64,000 bases of DNA from a bacterium (GTDB lineage: Bacteria > Armatimonadota > Fimbriimonadia > Fimbriimonadales > Fimbriimonadaceae). How positions within the stretch are numbered: the stretch's first letter is position 1; every line of letters starts with the position of its first letter. Made by a program: the position numbers and the translations under genes. Below the pieces are notes generated by a model that did no database searches, was not told the DNA's origin, and worked only from the letters and a program-made list of their open reading frames with translations. This document shows, piece by piece, positions 42,702-50,951 of the stretch. The stretch is from assembly GCA_027485645.1 (NCBI GenBank), contig JAIXQR010000001.1, positions 427,632-491,631 of the forward strand, read 5' to 3'.

Positions 42702-43226
42702 CTATTCGCCGTCCTTATCGTCCGCAATCGGGTTGAACGGCATGGCTACTGGATCGACAATTGCGTTCTGCGCGGATCCGATGAGCCAGCGGTCTCCCTT
42801 CAGTACCATCGTGAGAGTCATCCGGTTTAGGTTTGCGGGCATGGATCGACCGTCTGGAGTTTTGTAGGCGGCCATTTTTAGGGTGCAGATTGCCACCGCG
42901 ACCATGTCGGTGAACCCACGAATTTCGACCGTTTGGAATGCCTGCGGCACACCTTTAAACATGATTTCGAAGTAGACCGCGTGCGCCTTAACGACGTTCT
43001 GCTTCCCGCGCCAGCGCATTCCGACCACGTTGACCCAGTTGCATTGCTCATCAAGCTGCTTTCCGTAAAGGTCGATATCCTGCGTGTTCCAGGCCTTTTC
43101 CAGGTTCGTCAGGGTGGTCGCAATGCCGTCGACGGCAGACTTCGGCAAGTTGGTGGAGGTGATGGAAGCGTTCATATTGGGTGTTTGTAGGGCGGCCAGA
43201 GCGACGATGGTGCTGAAACTTAGCAT
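42702..43226 (-). CDS. SnoaL/NTF2-like protein (SgcJ/EcaC type)
   Basis: A 174-residue protein with a possible N-terminal signal (MLSFSTIVALAALQTPNM). The rest matches the NTF2-like fold: LTNLEKAWNTQDIDLYGKQL, VVGMRWRGKQNVVKAHAVYF and MTLTMVLKGDRWLIGSAQNA follow the SgcJ/EcaC pattern. These proteins are annotated as oxidoreductase-like or ketosteroid-isomerase-like, but the reaction is usually unknown. It lies just downstream of the AraC regulator gene on the same strand (34 bases between), so the two may be linked in expression. Confidence 0.8.
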   Translation of the reverse strand: MLSFSTIVALAALQTPNMNASITSTNLPKSAVDGIATTLTNLEKAWNTQDIDLYGKQLDEQCNWVNVVGMRWRGKQNVVKAHAVYFEIMFKGVPQAFQTVEIRGFTDMVAVAICTLKMAAYKTPDGRSMPANLNRMTLTMVLKGDRWLIGSAQNAIVDPVAMPFNPIADDKDGE

Positions 43227-43260
43227 GGTCGAAGTATGCGAATCGACCGCTGCTTACCGG

Positions 43261-44052
43261 CTAGTAAGAATCCGACAATTTATCAAGGATCAACGTCGGC
43301 GCGGCGCTGGCCAGGTCTCGAAAGTCATGCACCAAGTGCATTTGGTCGTGGTAGCCAAGCTCGGCCGCAATGTCGCCCCAAGTTCGGAACGGCTGCTGTC
43401 GCTGCATCCGCAAAGCGGTTTCGAACCTACGAACGCGCCAAAACCGCTTCGGCGAAACGCCTAGCTGCTGTTGAAACAGCCGCTGGATTTGTCGCGGACC
43501 GACGGGCGCATCGTTCAGCCACTGGTCCAGCGACTGGCCCGAAATGGGTCTGTCCGAGACCACCTGCATCCACCGCGTGAGGTGGCAATGCTTAGCTTCC
43601 GCCGCTTGAACGAAGGGAAGCAAAGCCTCTTCGGCAACCGCGACGCCTCCCTCGAAGGAACGGCACGCGCCGACTCGCTCGCGCAAACCCGCTAGGCAAA
43701 CGGCTTCGAGGTCCACCGATTTCCCCGCGAGTTCGTGCATCGGCAATCGAAAGAGCCGATGGAACCCCGTTGGGCGAAAAACGATGGTGAAGTTTCGAAG
43801 CCTGCCCGTTCGATTCAAGCGTATCGGTGCCACGGCCTGTAGCCCGACAAGTGAAGCCGACTCCGCCCAAAACCTTGAGCCCGTGGATATCTCTTCGACC
43901 TGATACCGATCCTCAAGATAAAGCTCAACAAACTGCGTCAAACGCGCGGGCGTAATAAAGCTCTGCACCGACGCGCCCGGCTCGCAAACCCGATACCGGT
44001 AGCAAAGCACATAAGGCGCAAGCGGCTTTGAGGGCAGTAGAGTTTCGACCAT
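43261..44052 (-). CDS. AraC-family transcription regulator
   Basis: A 263-residue regulator. The N-terminal domain (VLCYRYRVCEPGASVQSFIT; IVFRPTGFHRLFRLPMHEL) is of the DUF6597 type, found in AraC proteins that do not have the classic cupin. The C-terminal half (about 160-255) is the AraC double helix-turn-helix: GPRQIQRLFQQQLGVSPKRF and WGDIAAELGYHDQMHLVHDF. The final residues (LASAAPTLILDKL) end the domain slightly differently from the usual 'P..yR'. It probably controls the NTF2-like gene 34 bases downstream, itself, or both. The inducer cannot be told. Confidence 0.9.
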   Translation of the reverse strand: MVETLLPSKPLAPYVLCYRYRVCEPGASVQSFITPARLTQFVELYLEDRYQVEEISTGSRFWAESASLVGLQAVAPIRLNRTGRLRNFTIVFRPTGFHRLFRLPMHELAGKSVDLEAVCLAGLRERVGACRSFEGGVAVAEEALLPFVQAAEAKHCHLTRWMQVVSDRPISGQSLDQWLNDAPVGPRQIQRLFQQQLGVSPKRFWRVRRFETALRMQRQQPFRTWGDIAAELGYHDQMHLVHDFRDLASAAPTLILDKLSDSY

Positions 44053-44069
44053 GGGGTCAGTTGTCAGAG

Positions 44070-44387
44070 CTATGCAGAAGTCTTGTCCGCATTTTCCGGC
44101 TGATAACGAATTTTGGTCCAGTATTCAACCCGCACGTCCTCATCAATATCGACCCCCGGCGCGCCATAAAGCCGATCCGCACCCGCGCACTTCGGTCCGC
44201 TGATCCAGTACTGCTCGCCGGTTTCCATTTCATAGTAGTTCGCCTTGTAGCCACCCTTCAGGCTCTGAAAGCACTTGTCCTGATAGTAAATCGTCCTCCG
44301 CGTCTTCGAAAACGTCACCCGCCCAATCCGCCCCCGCCCGTTCAAGCCTCCAGACTTGTTCTCGCTGTACATGATTCGGCTTTGCAT
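44070..44387 (-). CDS. Conserved small protein of unknown function
   Basis: A protein of 105 residues, or 100 if it starts at ATG 44372 (MYSENKSGGLNGRGRIGRVT). It belongs to a widespread small family recognisable by IGRVTFSKTRRTIYYQDK, FQSLKGGYKANYYEMETGEQ, YWISGPKCAGADRLYG and DEDVRVEYWTKIR. Members are sometimes labelled 1-deoxy-xylulose-5-phosphate synthase in databases, which the length makes impossible. No membrane segment is seen. It lies 17 bases upstream of the AraC gene on the same strand. Confidence 0.8.
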   Translation of the reverse strand: MQSRIMYSENKSGGLNGRGRIGRVTFSKTRRTIYYQDKCFQSLKGGYKANYYEMETGEQYWISGPKCAGADRLYGAPGVDIDEDVRVEYWTKIRYQPENADKTSA

Positions 44388-44457
44388 TTCGTTTTCTTGG
44401 GCAGCGAGACTGCAACCGGTCTCCGGTTCTTTGCATTATGCATTCGGCTACCTCCGA

Positions 44458-45504
44458 TCAACGGCCGGGAATCAGTCGGAGAAACCCGTGGAACAGTACG
44501 ATGGCGGTGAAGACAACCCCGCGAGGTAGTAGCGCCCAAGAGAACTTCGCCACCCCCGAGCTTCCGATTGCCAATTCGGCAGCCAGCCGCGAAAGGTAGG
44601 CAACGCCATGAGGCCGGTCGATTAATCGAGATAGCCACGTCTCCGGAATCCCCGCCCGCCCACACGAGATCCCGGCCAGGGACCCTGCGATTGAGCCGAC
44701 CGTATCTGTGTCACCGCCGAGCCGGACGACGGCTTCAATCGTCGCGCGGAAATCGCCGAAGTGGATAAACCAGGCGGCGACTGCAGCCGGAATCGTCTCC
44801 AGCACGTAGCCGGAGACCCCTTTTTGTCGGCCTCTGTCGGTTAATGCCAAGTCCAGGTGTCCCGATTCGCAAGCGGCCAGAGTTCTGTGCACCGCCTCGT
44901 CCCAGTCTGGCCCGTTTCCGGATTTCCGCAGGATTTGCTCCAGTTGGGCGAGGCTTGGCCGGACCTGATGCAGCGTGAGAAAGGCGGCGAGTTCGGCGAC
45001 CGCCTTGGCACCGAACAACGCACGCGGGTCGCGATGGGTGATCTGCGAGGAGGCTTCGACAAACTTAGCCCTGACGTCAGCGTTTTCGGCATGAACCACG
45101 CCGATCAGGGCTGACCTCATCGCGGCCCCGTTGCCGGCAGAAACGACGCCGCTGCGGGAGCTCGGGACACCGCAATATAGCCGAACAATGCTCCGAAGCG
45201 TCGCCAGCCCGCAACCCGCCGGACAGCAGAGAAGCCAGCACTTGAGCCGGTTCGCCAGCACCCGCCCAAACTTTTCCGCGTCGTCGCCGGCCTCAATCAG
45301 GGCCTGAGCAACAAAGACCGTGTGATCGGTGTCATCGCTGACCATGCCCCGTCCAAAGACGAGGTGATGTTCCAAAGGAAGCTTGAGCCTCCGCGCAATC
45401 CGCTTTGGCGCCAGTCCCTCGTAGGGAAGCCCAATCGAATCCCCCATGGCGCAACCGAGCAAACAGCCTTCGATCAGTTGCGATTGGCCAGACGCCAGAA
45501 TCAC
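44458..45504 (-). CDS. ADP-ribosylglycohydrolase family protein with C-terminal hydrophobic segment
   Basis: A 348-residue member of the DraG/ARH family, which removes ADP-ribose from proteins or other targets using two magnesium ions. The metal-binding motifs are MVSDDTDHTVF (about residues 54-64) and RLGGDTDTVGSIAG (about 262-275), plus the typical start EGCLLGCAMGDSIGLPYEG. Unusually, the last 30 residues (WALLPRGVVFTAIVLFHGFL) form a hydrophobic stretch that could anchor it in the membrane. The start is GTG 45504, one base after the stop of the aldo/keto reductase gene, so they are co-transcribed. Confidence 0.88.
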   Translation of the reverse strand: MILASGQSQLIEGCLLGCAMGDSIGLPYEGLAPKRIARRLKLPLEHHLVFGRGMVSDDTDHTVFVAQALIEAGDDAEKFGRVLANRLKCWLLCCPAGCGLATLRSIVRLYCGVPSSRSGVVSAGNGAAMRSALIGVVHAENADVRAKFVEASSQITHRDPRALFGAKAVAELAAFLTLHQVRPSLAQLEQILRKSGNGPDWDEAVHRTLAACESGHLDLALTDRGRQKGVSGYVLETIPAAVAAWFIHFGDFRATIEAVVRLGGDTDTVGSIAGSLAGISCGRAGIPETWLSRLIDRPHGVAYLSRLAAELAIGSSGVAKFSWALLPRGVVFTAIVLFHGFLRLIPGR

Positions 45505-45505
45505 C

Positions 45506-46423
45506 TTACGGGAGGGTGTTCCCGGCCGCGAGGTAGATGGCGTACCAATCTTGGCGAGAGAGCTCGATCTTCATTGCATCCGCGACCTGAGTCACGCGAT
45601 CGACGCTCGTTGTCCCGAGGACCGACTGAATCTTTGCCGGGTGGCGCTGAAGCCAAGCGATGGCGAGGCCCGTCTTCGTGATCCCGTACTTTTCGCAAAG
45701 CTCGTCCATCGCCTTGTTGAGCTCAGGGAATTTGGGGTTGTCGATGAAGACGCCATCGAAGAACCCAAACTGGAACGGGGACCAAGCCTGGATGGTGATC
45801 TTCTTCAGCCTGCAGTAGTCGAGAACCCCGCCGTCGCGATCGATCGCGTTGTCGAACTTCGTGTTCGCGGAGATGCCCTGGTCAATCGGGCCAGTATTGG
45901 TGATGCTGAGCTGGATCTGGTTGGCGCAGAGCGCGTCGGGTAGCGACGCCTGCAACAGCTCAATCTGGTTCGGGGTGAAGTTGCTGACGCCAAAATGCCG
46001 CACCTTTCCGCTCGACTTGAGCGTGGCAAACGCCTCCGCCACCTCGTCTGGCTCAATGAGCGCATCCGGACGGTGCAGGAGCAGGATGTCCAAGTACTCC
46101 GTCTTCAGGCGATCCAAAATTCGGTTCGTCGAATCGAGGATGTGCTCTTTGCTGAAATCGTAGCAGCCCTTTCGAATGCCGCACTTGCTCTGCAAAATCA
46201 GCTTGCTACGGTCGAGGCCCAACCGCGCAATGGACGCCGCAAAAACTTCCTCGCAGCTCCCGCCGCCATAGATATCGGCATGGTCATAGAAGTCGATGCC
46301 GAGGTCATAAGAGGTCTGGATTAGCTTATCAAGGGCAGCAGGCTCCATCCCGCCAATGCGCATGCACCCAATGGCGACCTCCGATGCCTCAATGCCCGAC
46401 TTGCCGATCTCAAAACGCTTCAT
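45506..46423 (-). CDS. Aldo/keto reductase (YdhF-like)
   Basis: A 305-residue NADPH-dependent oxidoreductase of the AKR fold. Catalytic residues visible: Asp47 and Tyr52 in GIDFYDHADIYGGG, Lys in LILQSKCGIRKG (about 80) and His in ILLLHRPDALIEP. The set SKCGIR, VRHFGVSNFTPNQIELLQ and ITIQAWSPFQFG resembles E. coli YdhF. The physiological substrate is unknown. The start is ATG 46423. The downstream ADP-ribosylglycohydrolase gene starts one base after its stop codon, indicating an operon. Confidence 0.9.
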   Translation of the reverse strand: MKRFEIGKSGIEASEVAIGCMRIGGMEPAALDKLIQTSYDLGIDFYDHADIYGGGSCEEVFAASIARLGLDRSKLILQSKCGIRKGCYDFSKEHILDSTNRILDRLKTEYLDILLLHRPDALIEPDEVAEAFATLKSSGKVRHFGVSNFTPNQIELLQASLPDALCANQIQLSITNTGPIDQGISANTKFDNAIDRDGGVLDYCRLKKITIQAWSPFQFGFFDGVFIDNPKFPELNKAMDELCEKYGITKTGLAIAWLQRHPAKIQSVLGTTSVDRVTQVADAMKIELSRQDWYAIYLAAGNTLP

Positions 46424-46520
46424 GACCACAGGTTACACCGCGTGACCGAACCTTGCTGCAGATTCCTGTCTTGGGGGCTGCGGTACGTGACGCTTCATCC
46501 CGTTATCAGCGAATCACTCG

Positions 46521-46563
46521 GAAGCCAGAATCGAAGGCCAACAGCTGGCCCGATTCTGGCTTC
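46521..46563. terminator. Strong hairpin between the Imm22-like and aldo/keto reductase genes
   Basis: A 13-base-pair perfect outer stem (GAAGCCAGAATCG/CGATTCTGGCTTC), a two-base bulge, a five-base-pair inner stem (GGCCA/TGGCC) and a five-base loop. It lies 27 bases past the stop of the Imm22-like gene. No T run follows on either strand, so it may be a Rho-independent-like block without a U tract or a processing site. Confidence 0.65.
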
Positions 46564-46589
46564 ATCTTCGACTTCGGACGAGAAGTAGC

Positions 46590-47333
46590 CTAAGCTGCTA
46601 AGTCCGGCGAGTCTGACCACAGGAAAGTCACTTCCCCAATGGAAAAGTTCACGCCGGGGAAGGGCATCCAAGTCGCGTTGTTAAAGTCTTCCGAGCTCAT
46701 CTTCGTCAGCCCGTTGTTGCCAAAGTCTCGTATCTCCCAAATCTCGTCCGCATTCCGAGAAATCCGCACCTGATTCAAGTCCACACTCGGAACCGCGCTG
46801 GAAATGTCGAGGCTGCGGGCGTATGGATTCACTTTTCCAATCATCAGCCCTCGCTCGTCCAGCTTCACGACCTTCGTCATCTCCCCTTCAAGCGTAAAAG
46901 CGTGACTGCTGACCACGTGGATGTAAACCGAAAAGTCCGGCTCAACGTACCCTTCTGGCTTAGCCGCCAAGTCAACTTTGAAAGTCCCAACAAAGTCCAG
47001 CCGAATCCCTTCTGCCTCGTAGTCGCGAGGATTGGCGAAATCCTCTGGGTTGAACGAGACGATGTAGCAGTTGTGGTCAAAAGTCGTGACCTTCTCCCGC
47101 ACCCCCTCGGCATAAGAACTGCTGCAAGCGAGGACCAACAGGGCGTCTGCCAGCGACTTCCACCCCTTGTTGAACTCCACGTCCATGAAGTCGTGGTCAT
47201 AAAAGTTCACTCCCTGAGAAGCCGCGAATTCAGAAATCGGCCGGTCATCCTCGCCGTATTTCTCCTTCAAGAACTTGTTCAGCCGGGTTTTATTGGCCGC
47301 TCTTCCGAGCCAGAGGTGAACGACGTCTCTCAT
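46590..47333 (-). CDS. Imm22-like immunity-family protein
   Basis: A 247-residue protein starting at ATG 47333. Residues 1-120 resemble the immunity protein 22 family: VVHLWLGRAANKTRLNKFLK, ISEFAASQGVNFYDHDFMDV and TTFDHNCYIVSFNPEDF. That family protects cells from polymorphic toxins, but many members occur without a toxin. The C-terminal half (EGEMTKVVKLDERGLMIGKV) is beta-rich and unfamiliar. No toxin gene is adjacent: the neighbours are an aldo/keto reductase and the hypothetical gene at 47448. Function as immunity protein is inference from resemblance. Confidence 0.55.
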   Translation of the reverse strand: MRDVVHLWLGRAANKTRLNKFLKEKYGEDDRPISEFAASQGVNFYDHDFMDVEFNKGWKSLADALLVLACSSSYAEGVREKVTTFDHNCYIVSFNPEDFANPRDYEAEGIRLDFVGTFKVDLAAKPEGYVEPDFSVYIHVVSSHAFTLEGEMTKVVKLDERGLMIGKVNPYARSLDISSAVPSVDLNQVRISRNADEIWEIRDFGNNGLTKMSSEDFNNATWMPFPGVNFSIGEVTFLWSDSPDLAA

Positions 47334-47447
47334 CGGCTCCTATTATCTACCTGTTGCACTCCTTCCAACCACACGGCTATCCTAAACCCCGTGGTGCTGC
47401 CTAGCCAGCCCTTCGCTCGGCACACCGAGGCAAACTAGAGAAGACCG

Positions 47448-48065
47448 ATGGACGAAAGTAACCAATATGACGCGGCGGAATGGCGGCACAATTCGCCATT
47501 CGATGGCTACACCGAGCGGGAAATTGCGTTTCTCACCGAGCAACTGCAGCCCATCTGCGGCGAGCCGTTAACCTGCATCCGAAAAGCCGTGGGGGATGTA
47601 TTTGAGTTCGGTGTTCAACGCCCGGCCAAGACTCATAAGGGCGAGGACATCACTCACGCCGATTTCTTCCTCAAGTTCATTTACGCCGACTGGCGCGTGG
47701 TTCACCGGGGCCGAATCATCCTCGCATCGGTCGAACACAGCAACGATGAACACTTGATCCCAGGGGAAGACCCGATGAACCCAGCGCACGTTGCCGTGTC
47801 GGTGGTGTTTGCGCAAGAGTTCTTCGATGCGGTGACGGAAGGGAAATACATCGTCGAGTCCGTTGTCGTCCGTGAACACGCGGATGTCACGATCCTGCTG
47901 TCTGACGATCTGAAAATAGAGTCCTTTTCCAGTTCTTGCCAAAACAAAGACGTCTGGTACTTCTGTGACGACCGTGCCAGAGTCAGCGGTTTGATCGGCT
48001 CCGTAACTTACAACATCGGAACATTCGTTGATCGGTTTGGTACTAAGCCGCCCCTTGCCGGATAG
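47448..48065 (+). CDS. Hypothetical protein
   Basis: A 205-residue acidic cytoplasmic protein from ATG 47448. It starts MDESNQYDAAEWRHNSPFDG and contains LTCIRKAVGDVFEFGVQRPA, YADWRVVHRGRIILASVEH and a later region with VESVVVREHADVTILLSDD and VWYFCDDRARVSG. The paired strand-rich halves suggest a compact alpha/beta domain. I recognise no family. It is divergent from the Imm22-like gene (114 bases between) and may belong to the same accessory group. Confidence 0.65.
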   Translation: MDESNQYDAAEWRHNSPFDGYTEREIAFLTEQLQPICGEPLTCIRKAVGDVFEFGVQRPAKTHKGEDITHADFFLKFIYADWRVVHRGRIILASVEHSNDEHLIPGEDPMNPAHVAVSVVFAQEFFDAVTEGKYIVESVVVREHADVTILLSDDLKIESFSSSCQNKDVWYFCDDRARVSGLIGSVTYNIGTFVDRFGTKPPLAG

Positions 48066-48233
48066 GCTTTGACCTGAACAAAGGTCCCGATCAAAACCCT
48101 GTTACAGCCATTTCGGACCCATCTGAGGCCGAGGAATTAAGAGCCCGAAGAACTTAGAAAGAGGCCTAACAATGATCCGAGGGCTACATTTGCCGGGTCA
48201 AGAAACGCCGCTACTGAATGGTAACGTAACCAA

Positions 48234-49310
48234 GTGATCGCCCTGCTTGCCGCTCAAACCGTTGCTCCGATTGTGAGAGTTGATCTTGACGGGCTGGTCA
48301 ACATGCAGACCGTTCTCGATCGTGAGCCGGGGCAATATCTGGGGCACCCGACCACCGTTTTGTTGCGCGATGGGCGAACCATCCTCGCGGTCTATCCGAA
48401 GGGCCACGGCAAGGGCGCGATCCTTTTGAAGCGAAGCACCGACGGCGGAAAGACGTGGAGCGATCGACTGCCGACGCCGAAAAACTGGGAAACCAGCCTC
48501 GAAACTCCGACCATCCACCGCCTGATTGACCCGAAAACGAAGAAGGATCGGCTCATCCTGTGGTCTGGGCTCAACCCCGCCCGCTATGCCACCAGCGAAG
48601 ACGACGGCAAAACGTGGACCGAGCTGAAGCCGGCCGGCACCTGGGGAGGCATCGTCGTGATGTCCGCACTAGAAAGGCTAAAGGACGGACGGTACATGGC
48701 GCTCTTCCACGATGACGGGCGGTTCTTCTACTCCACCCCGCAGACGGCGGGCAACTTCACCCTTTTCAAAACGTTCAGTGCCGACGGCGGGCTCACCTGG
48801 AGCTTTCCCGAGGCGTTCCTTTCTCGGTCCGACATGCATCTCTGCGAGCCGGGCCTCATCCGATCGCCGGATGGCAAAACCCTGGCGATGCTGCTGAGGG
48901 AGAACAGCCGTAAGTTCAGCTCCCAGGTCATCTTCTCGCAAGATGAAGGCCGAACGTGGACGGCCCCGCGCGCCCTTCCGCTCGCCCTCACCGGAGACCG
49001 CCATGCGGCCAAGTACGCCCCCGATGGCCGGCTGCTCGTCTCGTTCCGAGACATGCCGCCCGCCGGAGACTGGAAGGGAGATTGGGTGGCCTGGGTCGGC
49101 ACCTGGGACGACCTAGTCAACGGCCGCGATGGGCAATACAAGGTCCGACTCAAAGACAACAAAAACTCCTGGGACTCCGGCTACCCGGGCGTCGAATTGC
49201 TGCCAGACGGAACCTTCGTCCTCACAAGCTACGGGCACTGGGCCGGCGCCGAAGAATCTCCCTACGTGCTCACCGTGCGGCTGAAACTATCCGATCTGAA
49301 GCGTTCGTAA
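48234..49310 (+). CDS. Sialidase/BNR-repeat family glycosidase
   Basis: A 358-residue beta-propeller protein. Four Asp-boxes (S-x-D-x-G-x-T-W) are visible: STDGGKTW (about 68), SEDDGKTW (about 120), SADGGLTW (about 182) and SQDEGRTW (about 236), as in sialidases of the BNR type. The start is GTG 48234 (MIALLAAQTVAPIVRVDLDG); the N-terminus could be a very short signal. The usual arginine triad is not obvious, so neuraminidase activity is not shown; other Asp-box hydrolases or trans-sialidase-like proteins are possible. A 168-base gap without clear signals precedes it. Confidence 0.8.
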   Translation: MIALLAAQTVAPIVRVDLDGLVNMQTVLDREPGQYLGHPTTVLLRDGRTILAVYPKGHGKGAILLKRSTDGGKTWSDRLPTPKNWETSLETPTIHRLIDPKTKKDRLILWSGLNPARYATSEDDGKTWTELKPAGTWGGIVVMSALERLKDGRYMALFHDDGRFFYSTPQTAGNFTLFKTFSADGGLTWSFPEAFLSRSDMHLCEPGLIRSPDGKTLAMLLRENSRKFSSQVIFSQDEGRTWTAPRALPLALTGDRHAAKYAPDGRLLVSFRDMPPAGDWKGDWVAWVGTWDDLVNGRDGQYKVRLKDNKNSWDSGYPGVELLPDGTFVLTSYGHWAGAEESPYVLTVRLKLSDLKRS

Positions 49311-49321
49311 CGTGCCCCGTC

Positions 49322-49858
49322 TCAAACCAAAGGCAAAGCCGTGACCGCCGAAACGCTAGCGGCCGCCCGTTCGGCATCTGCCTTCTGTCCGAACTTCAGC
49401 AGCGGTAAGCGTATCGGCCTGTTAGTGCCGACAAACGCAACCGAATAGACCAAACCGTCGATATCCTCGGTCAAAACAGAAACCCCCGTCGCGCCCTGAA
49501 AATCAATGGCTTCTTTGCCGTGCCGAAGAATCGTCGAGCCTCGCTCAAGGACGTTAGGCGTTCTTGCGCCGCGGAGATAGATTGGAACCGCCAGCAAGAG
49601 GAGCGCGCCGATCCAAAACAAAAGCCCCGCCACCACCGAATCCCTCGCCCCACCTCCGTCAATCAGGTCCTTCAGCGGTTGGTTCTTCCAAAAGACGAAG
49701 CCGATGATGAGCGAGACCAGGGCAAGCACCACTGCTCCGACGCATTGAGACACCATCGCGCTCCTCGCCGGCCAAAACTGCAGCGACGAAGGTTGCTCGG
49801 AAAACTCAACGTCCCCCACCCGATACCGCTTCGATCCTGCAGAGCCTGGAATCACCAT
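49322..49858 (-). CDS. Membrane protein of unknown function
   Basis: A 178-residue protein from ATG 49858. Two membrane helices lie at about residues 36-56 (VSQCVGAVVLALVSLIIGFV) and 77-95 (VAGLLFWIGALLLLAVPIYL). The C-terminal cytoplasmic-type domain (TPNVLERGSTILRHGKEAID; SVAFVGTNRPIRLPLLKFG) resembles a small pleckstrin-like beta fold, but I cannot name a family. It is convergent with the sialidase gene, 11 bases between. Confidence 0.65.
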   Translation of the reverse strand: MVIPGSAGSKRYRVGDVEFSEQPSSLQFWPARSAMVSQCVGAVVLALVSLIIGFVFWKNQPLKDLIDGGGARDSVVAGLLFWIGALLLLAVPIYLRGARTPNVLERGSTILRHGKEAIDFQGATGVSVLTEDIDGLVYSVAFVGTNRPIRLPLLKFGQKADAERAAASVSAVTALPLV

Positions 49859-50351
49859 GCGCCTACGCTACCGGATGACGACTTATTGACCGCAACTTCG
49901 GCCTCGCCGACTCCGACATCGGCCTTAACACTCGCGACCACTGCACCAACGCAAAGGTCGAAGGCAATCCATCACCACTATGCCCTTCGAAGAAACTACT
50001 TGGAAGGTGCTGCTTGCGGTGCATGATATGAATTCAACGGAATAAGCCGTTGAGACGGGATGAACGGATATCTTGATCGAATCGTGCCATCAGCTGGACA
50101 GTCCTTCTGACCAGCACGGGCTCACTACAGGAGTGTTATTGCGATCAAGTGACTGGCGCTTAGGGAACGCTGGCCGTGGAACGATAAATGCGCGCTTGTG
50201 GCTTTAGTACGCGGCTTGGGCAGGTCCAGTCATCTGGAGGCACGGTATTCTGTCCGGTCCGTCTGAGAAACGTAGCAAGACTATAAAGACCGGATGCGCA
50301 TCGCAGATTTTAGGCGACGAGTGCAATACCAGAGCGAGTTCGTCTACCATA
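49859..50351. other. 493-base gap before the Dam-type methyltransferase gene
   Basis: No ORF with plausible codon use or start was found. The sequence must hold divergent promoters for the membrane-protein gene (minus) and the methyltransferase (plus); TATAAA at 50281 is a weak candidate for the latter, without a matching -35. No repeat, tRNA or attachment site is recognised. It marks the left edge of a stretch that looks acquired. Confidence 0.4.
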
Positions 50352-50951
50352 GTGAATCAAATGAGCGCAGGAAGAACCGTAAACTCTCTTAGCCAGGACT
50401 GGGGCACTCCTCGCAAGTACGTCGCTGCTGTGCGAAAGGTATTTGGTGGGATGATTCATTTAGATCCGTGTTCAAATAAGACGTCGATCGTAGAGGCGTG
50501 TACAGAGTACTGCTTGCCGGATCAGGATGGATTGGAACTCTCTTGGAATTTTCCGACCATTTATGTCAATCCCCCGTATGGTCGTGACGCCGAGCGCGGT
50601 ACTACGATTAAAGATTGGTTGCGGCTTTGTGCCCAGGCACATGCGCATCATGGTTCGGAGGTCTTGGCCCTAGTACCAGTCGCGACGAACACACGCCATT
50701 GGAAAGATTATGTTTTTGGAGCTGCCACTGCAGTGGCCTTTCTATACGATACTCGGCTCCGGTTTCTGGAGAACGGCAGCGAAAAGGGGAAGGGAGCTCC
50801 TATGTCATGCGCCATGGTGTACTGGGGGCGAGACTTCGATACCTTTTGCGCAGAATTGTCGCCATATGGCGCAGTCGTAGATCTTCAACCTCTGATTGGT
50901 AAATCTCATGGCCATAGTCGGCACGCAAAGCAGATGGAGATCGCACTATAG
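50352..50951 (+). CDS. Phage-type DNA N6-adenine methyltransferase (Dam family)
   Basis: A 199-residue methyltransferase counted from GTG 50352, or 196 from ATG 50361. The cofactor-side motif is HLDPCSN (about residues 37-42), the catalytic motif IV is VNPPYG (about 72-77), and DWGTPRKYVAAVRKVFGG is the typical N-terminus of the phage Dam family. It would methylate adenine in a short site in double-stranded DNA. Its last bases overlap the convergent gene at 50946-51947 by six bases. Its codon use is visibly less G+C-biased than in neighbouring housekeeping genes, suggesting horizontal transfer. Confidence 0.88.
   Translation: MNQMSAGRTVNSLSQDWGTPRKYVAAVRKVFGGMIHLDPCSNKTSIVEACTEYCLPDQDGLELSWNFPTIYVNPPYGRDAERGTTIKDWLRLCAQAHAHHGSEVLALVPVATNTRHWKDYVFGAATAVAFLYDTRLRFLENGSEKGKGAPMSCAMVYWGRDFDTFCAELSPYGAVVDLQPLIGKSHGHSRHAKQMEIAL

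Noticed and set aside
44070-44387. 1-deoxy-D-xylulose-5-phosphate synthase annotation
   Set aside because: A 100-residue protein cannot be this enzyme of about 600 residues; no thiamine-diphosphate motif is present.
50281-50286. TATAAA as promoter of the methyltransferase gene
   Set aside because: No acceptable -35 hexamer at 16-18 bases upstream.
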